Made by a program: the position numbers and the translations under genes. Shown piece by piece: positions 60,925 to 64,000 of a DNA stretch of 64,000 nucleotides; within the stretch, counting starts at the first letter, position 1, and every line of letters begins with the position of its first letter. The notes beneath the pieces are model-generated. The model did not search any database and was not told the DNA's origin. It saw only the letters and a list, made by a program, of their open reading frames with translations. The DNA is from DAOTYH01 sp034435015 (GTDB lineage Bacteria; Chloroflexota; Anaerolineae; Aggregatilineales; UBA3940): contig DAOTYH010000051.1 in the NCBI GenBank assembly GCA_034435015.1, positions 1 to 64,000 of the forward strand, written 5' to 3'.

Positions 60925-61101
60925 ATATTGATCTCCCAAATCGGACTGCTGGCAAAGCTTCGGGCTACCTATTACATAGATTGTTATATACTTAATTATC
61001 TTACCCCTCTATCAGAATCTCGCAAGAATCGCTCACCTTTGTGCAAGGTAAGCACGGGTAACAGGTCGGTAGCTAGTTCGACATATCTAGCAGGTGATCG
61101 G

Positions 61102-62016
61102 TCAGGGGAATAGACGGCGGACAAAACGTGCAATTGCATAGAGGAGGATAGGTAGAAGTGCCAAGCCGAAGATAACTGTGGCAAAGACGTAAGCATAGCG
61201 TGGATCGTCAGGCTGGAGTTGCCCCAGCTCTGTGAAGACGGGAGCAAAATAATCCCACTGGCTCTTCATCCAGAGCCAGATACTGCCGGCCAAGCCAACG
61301 GCCTCACCCAGCCACAACTGGAAGGTCTCCCGCCACGGGCCTAATTTGCCCGCCGCGGCCTTCTCGCGGAGTTTTGCCCCTACCGGCCCGAACCACAGCC
61401 AAGCCGCTCCGCCAGCCATCAGGAGCCACCCTCCCCAGGTGTAGATACGTGTTCGGCGGGGGAGACGACCAAGATCGGTTTGCGCGGCTGGCCCAGACGC
61501 CCGTTGGTCAATTGCTTGCCAGTCGGCCACGCCGTAAGAAGGATCATGGAGAGGCTGTCCCTCGCGATGGGTTTGCTCCTGAGACAGGCGGGCTATCAGC
61601 ACGGGTCTCCAGCTATCCCGCTGAGACATCGTGAGTTGCAGGCGCCGCAGGCGGGCCTGATGCGCCCCGCAGTGAGGACACACGGCACTGTAAACAGGCG
61701 CTTCACAGCGCAGGCATCGGCTGGCAAGCCCTGCGCCGCAGGCTGTACAGAAGGGAACCATGCCGTTGTTGGGCGCGCCGCATGAGGGACATTCCCAGCC
61801 TACTGACAGCAGGTTTAACCCAGCGCGATCAGGGTAACCGATCATGCCGCAGTGCGGGCAACACAGACGCGGTTGCCAGACAGCTACCTCAAACACCTCC
61901 CCACAGCTTGAGCAGGTCAGGCAGAAGCCGCCATCGGGTCTTATGTCATCCAGTAATACTGGCGCCTTTTCAGAGCCGGTCAATGCAGGTTGGCCCGACA
62001 TACCATCACAGTCCAT
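61102..62016 (-). CDS. Multi-zinc-ribbon membrane protein of unknown function
   Basis: 304 residues. The N-terminal 120 residues carry six CxxC knuckles (CSSC, CPHC, CPSC, CTAC, CLRC, CPHC), enough for three zinc ribbons. A polar linker (about 125-190) follows, then a membrane segment (about 195-215), a second hydrophobic stretch near 235-255 and a last segment (280-300) with a basic end. The cysteine-rich part should be cytoplasmic. Not recognised beyond the double zinc-ribbon type. It stands alone behind the tRNA-Ser terminator. Confidence 0.75.
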   Translation of the reverse strand: MDCDGMSGQPALTGSEKAPVLLDDIRPDGGFCLTCSSCGEVFEVAVWQPRLCCPHCGMIGYPDRAGLNLLSVGWECPSCGAPNNGMVPFCTACGAGLASRCLRCEAPVYSAVCPHCGAHQARLRRLQLTMSQRDSWRPVLIARLSQEQTHREGQPLHDPSYGVADWQAIDQRASGPAAQTDLGRLPRRTRIYTWGGWLLMAGGAAWLWFGPVGAKLREKAAAGKLGPWRETFQLWLGEAVGLAGSIWLWMKSQWDYFAPVFTELGQLQPDDPRYAYVFATVIFGLALLPILLYAIARFVRRLFP

Positions 62017-62076
62017 TTAACGTGACTGACTTCCTGAGAATATATACGCTCAGTTGCCCCAAATGGTTCGACACTG

Positions 62077-62115
62077 CAAAACATCAAGCCACCCCGCCAT
62101 TGCAGGCAGGGTGGC
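62077..62115 (-). terminator. Probable terminator after tRNA-Ser
   Basis: On the minus strand GCCACCC (62115-62109) pairs with GGGTGGC (62094-62088), followed by TTGATGTTTTGC. It lies 11 bases after the tRNA. Confidence 0.6.
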
Positions 62116-62125
62116 CCGATCAGGC

Positions 62126-62212
62126 GGAGAGGGTGGGATTCGAACCCACGGTGACGACATGCGCCACAACGGTTTTCGAGACCGCCCCATTCAACCACTC
62201 TGGCACCTCTCC
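62126..62212 (-). tRNA. tRNA-Ser (anticodon CGA)
   Basis: 87 bases with a perfect 7-bp acceptor stem (GGAGAGG/CCTCTCC), a T-arm with GGTTCGAATCC and the anticodon loop CTCGAAA reading CGA, for UCG codons. The long variable arm (class II) confirms serine. No CCA is encoded. The gene is 12 bases downstream of tadA on the same strand. Confidence 0.96.
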
Positions 62213-62224
62213 AGTATGAAGTTG

Positions 62225-62695
62225 TTAATAACGCTCACCTCTGGCGCGTAGTTCCTCAAAAAAGGCGGCTAATTGAGCGCGTGCTTCTTCGGCCAGCACC
62301 CCCCGGATCACTTCAACGCGGTGGTTAAGACGCTCATGCCGCAGTAAATCCATCACAGAGCCGCCCGCCCCGGCTTTTGGATCGTCGGCGGCCCACACAA
62401 GGCGGGGCAGCCGCGCCTGAACCATTGCACCTGCACACATCGGGCAAGGCTCCAGCGTGCAGTACAGTGTCACACCGATCAGCCGCCACCCCCCGACGAC
62501 CCGCGCCGCCTCACGCAGTGCGATCATCTCGGCATGAGCCGTGGGGTCGCCTGTATATTCCTTGCAATTATGCCCGCGCCCGATCACAACGCCGTCCCGC
62601 ACCGCCACAGCTCCAACGGGAATGTCCCCTAGAGCGGCGGCGCGGGCCGCCTCGTTTAAGGCCTCGCGCATCCAGAGAAGGTGTTCTTCAGCCAT
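62225..62695 (-). CDS. tadA: tRNA-specific adenosine deaminase
   Basis: Converts A34 to inosine in tRNA-Arg(ACG). 156 residues with the zinc and catalytic residues H54 and E56 in HAEMIAL, and C84/C87 in PCPMCAGA. The C-terminal helices RHERLNHRVEV and FFEELR are typical of TadA. The ATG is at 62695. It is followed after 12 bases by tRNA-Ser, so the two are likely read as one transcript. Confidence 0.95.
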   Translation of the reverse strand: MAEEHLLWMREALNEAARAAALGDIPVGAVAVRDGVVIGRGHNCKEYTGDPTAHAEMIALREAARVVGGWRLIGVTLYCTLEPCPMCAGAMVQARLPRLVWAADDPKAGAGGSVMDLLRHERLNHRVEVIRGVLAEEARAQLAAFFEELRARGERY

Positions 62696-62872
62696 ATCAG
62701 GCCACAGAGGCGATTATAACAGGCACAAGACGGGTGGTCAACGGGCCGCAGACATAGGAAAGTGGACAAATGACGAAGATATTTAAGACTGTTGAGAGCC
62801 GCTTCCGCATGACATTATCCACTCCCAGACATAGCGCGGGCCGCATAGGTGCGTTATACTATGTGCCGTCAA

Positions 62873-62944
62873 GGGGGTGTAGCTCAGAGGAAGAGCAGGA
62901 GCCTTTTAAGCTCTTGGCCGGAGGTTCGAGTCCTCCCACCCTCA
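62873..62944 (+). tRNA. tRNA-Lys (anticodon TTT)
   Basis: 72 bases. Acceptor GGGGGTG/CACCCTC with one G-U pair, D-arm GCTC/GAGC, anticodon loop CTTTTAA reading TTT, and T-arm GGAGGTTCGAGTCCTCC. No CCA is encoded. A TATACT box at 62855-62860 may be part of its promoter. Confidence 0.96.
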
Positions 62945-62960
62945 CTCGGAACGCGCTCAA

Positions 62961-63000
62961 TTCCGAACTACCGCAGGGTAGTTCGGAGTTGTGTTATCTT
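62961..63000 (+). terminator. Probable terminator after tRNA-Lys
   Basis: CCGAACTACC (62963-62972) pairs perfectly with GGTAGTTCGG (62977-62986) around GCAG, followed by the T-rich AGTTGTGTTATCTTT. It lies 18 bases past the tRNA and just before the phosphoesterase gene. Confidence 0.75.
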
Positions 63001-63019
63001 TATCCCAGGGCTTGCCGGC

Positions 63020-63958
63020 ATGACACGTACCCTTCACTTCGCCCACGTCACAGACATCCATATCTCCGATCGGGGCGACACAGCCCATGTGGTCGGTACC
63101 CATGCGCCGGAGCTGGCACGCGAGTGTTTCGAGCGTCTAAACGAGATAGAAGACCTTGACTTTGTGCTGATCTCTGGTGATGTGCTTGATCTGGCAACAC
63201 AGGCAGAGCTGGATCGCTTCCTAGATGTGCTGGCAGTATTGCGCAAAACGTGGCACTTCATCCCCGGCAACCACGACGGCTTCATCCATGAGAAGTATCC
63301 TGACGCCTTCCAGCCGCATGAGGCCATCCCGCTGATCGATCCACGGCTGGCTTCGCCGCGGCCCGATGCTCAGAAGGCCCGCTGGAGTCGAACGGTGGCG
63401 GCAGGGATTCAGATGATTGGGCTGGACTCCCGTATCCCTGATACGTGGGCAGGAGAGATAGGACGGGAGCAGCTAGAGTGGCTGAAAGCCGAGCTTGAAG
63501 CACACCGCGCTGATCTGGTGATCATTGCGATCCACCACCCGATACACAATCTGGCGCCGCATGTGAACAGCCGCTGGTGGCAGAACTACCTATGCCGCAA
63601 TCACAGGGAACTCAACGAGTTGTTTGACCGCTACCCAAATGTTGGGCTGGTGCTGGCCGGACATCATCATGCCAACCAGATACGTCTGTTTAACGGAAGG
63701 GTTCACATCAATACGGCGGCGCTGAGTGGATACCCTTGCAGTTACCGCACACTCTGCCTGAGTGGGACAGAAGGAGGATGGCGGCTCCAAGTTGAGACTC
63801 ATCAGGCAGGTCATGAAGCGATCTGGCAACGGGCGCGGGAGGTAGCGGTTGCCTCTCATCCGGCATACGAGTACGATCCTCAGAATCCGGCAACCTACCT
63901 TGAGTTCTGCGCCGGACGGGCCGAGGACTTGTATTTTGATGGGTTGATAAGCCAATGA
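63020..63958 (+). CDS. Metallophosphoesterase
   Basis: 312 residues with all five motifs of the calcineurin-like fold: D12 and H14 (VTDIHIS), D54 (GDVLD), N84-H85-D86 (GNHDG), HHPIHN and GHHHANQ. The closest general type is the cyclic-nucleotide or class III phosphodiesterase group. There is no signal peptide, so it is cytoplasmic. The ATG at 63020 is chosen since the open frame upstream runs through the tRNA-Lys gene. It overlaps the start of the next gene by 4 bases. Substrate unknown. Confidence 0.87.
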   Translation: MTRTLHFAHVTDIHISDRGDTAHVVGTHAPELARECFERLNEIEDLDFVLISGDVLDLATQAELDRFLDVLAVLRKTWHFIPGNHDGFIHEKYPDAFQPHEAIPLIDPRLASPRPDAQKARWSRTVAAGIQMIGLDSRIPDTWAGEIGREQLEWLKAELEAHRADLVIIAIHHPIHNLAPHVNSRWWQNYLCRNHRELNELFDRYPNVGLVLAGHHHANQIRLFNGRVHINTAALSGYPCSYRTLCLSGTEGGWRLQVETHQAGHEAIWQRAREVAVASHPAYEYDPQNPATYLEFCAGRAEDLYFDGLISQ

Positions 63959-64000
63959 GCTGGATATTTTTCGCCATCCTCTCGCCGGCGCTCTACTGCG
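63955..64000 (+). CDS. Start of a membrane protein, cut by the window end
   Basis: ATG at 63955 overlaps the phosphoesterase stop (ATGA). Only 15 residues are visible, beginning MSWIFFAILSPALY, a hydrophobic start like that of EamA/DMT-type transporters. The family cannot be named with confidence. Confidence 0.55.
   Translation, partial: MSWIFFAILSPALYC

Larger units (their letters stand above)
60825..61101. other. AT-rich intergenic region with no gene seen
   Basis: Between the sigma factor and the zinc-ribbon gene, both on the minus strand. It holds the sigma promoter and palindrome; the rest (about 60930-61101) is AT-rich and I see no gene or terminator in it. Confidence 0.5.

Noticed and set aside
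1..64000. CRISPR arrays, insertion sequences, prophage or integrated elements
   Set aside because: No regularly spaced repeats, transposase, integrase, phage structural gene or tRNA-adjacent direct repeat was seen.

Overview
The window reads like a chromosomal segment of an uncultured or little-studied bacterium, most probably a Chloroflexota (Anaerolineae-like) lineage. This is an inference from gene content: a greatly enlarged SecA, a bacterial Elp3 with a radical-SAM and a GNAT domain, TadE/TadG-like envelope proteins with long CARDB/DUF11 ectodomains, TPR proteins with Pro-Thr linkers, frequent GTG and TTG starts, and two tRNAs without an encoded CCA. No 16S rRNA is present to confirm it. 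Coding density is high on both strands. I see no insertion sequence, prophage or CRISPR array.

Left part (1-24.6 kb) is mostly housekeeping. It holds ftsH (-), a folded RNA leader followed by cysK-cysE (cysteine synthesis), a Fur-type regulator, a lysine 2,3-aminomutase, a giant secA, add, pcm, a divergent ychF, a lytic transglycosylase, two tandem membrane-anchored TPR proteins, a YhhN-type membrane protein with an EF-Tu-domain-like small protein, the run ruvB-DUF2905-queA-GNAT-dprA (+), and birA/elp3 (-).

Middle part (24.7-40.3 kb) is accessory. A minus-strand group has three methyltransferases, two of them tandem paralogues, and one glycosyltransferase, suggesting glycan or secondary-metabolite work. 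Next is a two-gene unit of a beta-grasp (YukD/ubiquitin-like) membrane protein and a NERD-protein kinase fusion, then an orphan lpdA with a clear terminator. A plus-strand envelope operon follows (32.8-40.2 kb): a TadE-CARDB-DUF11x4-malectin-like fusion, a small membrane protein, a TadE-like and a TadG-like protein. It is closed by a strong terminator.

Right-centre part (40.3-55.5 kb) is a probable catabolic island: a FadR-type repressor with a near-consensus operator on its own promoter, an ADP-forming acyl-CoA synthetase with ATP-grasp and CoA-binding domains in beta-alpha order, an HMGL/isopropylmalate-synthase-like condensing enzyme, CoxG, a cyclase/formamidase-like hydrolase, and a molybdenum hydroxylase whose large subunit is encoded as two genes, as in the nicotinate dehydrogenase NdhL/NdhM arrangement. 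It continues with an EthD-like protein, XdhC, MoxR, a CoxE-type VWA protein, a glycosyltransferase and a MoeB-rhodanese. Together these genes could make, mature and use a molybdopterin hydroxylase on an unknown, probably (hetero)cyclic, substrate and pass the product through CoA-linked steps. This is the best candidate for an undescribed pathway.

Right end (55.5-64 kb): a double-GNAT acetyltransferase, a soluble GAF/PAS histidine kinase with its NarL-type regulator, a sigma-70 factor whose promoter is overlapped by a 24-bp palindrome, a zinc-ribbon membrane protein, tRNA-Ser(CGA), tadA, tRNA-Lys(TTT), a metallophosphoesterase and the start of a further membrane protein cut by the window edge.
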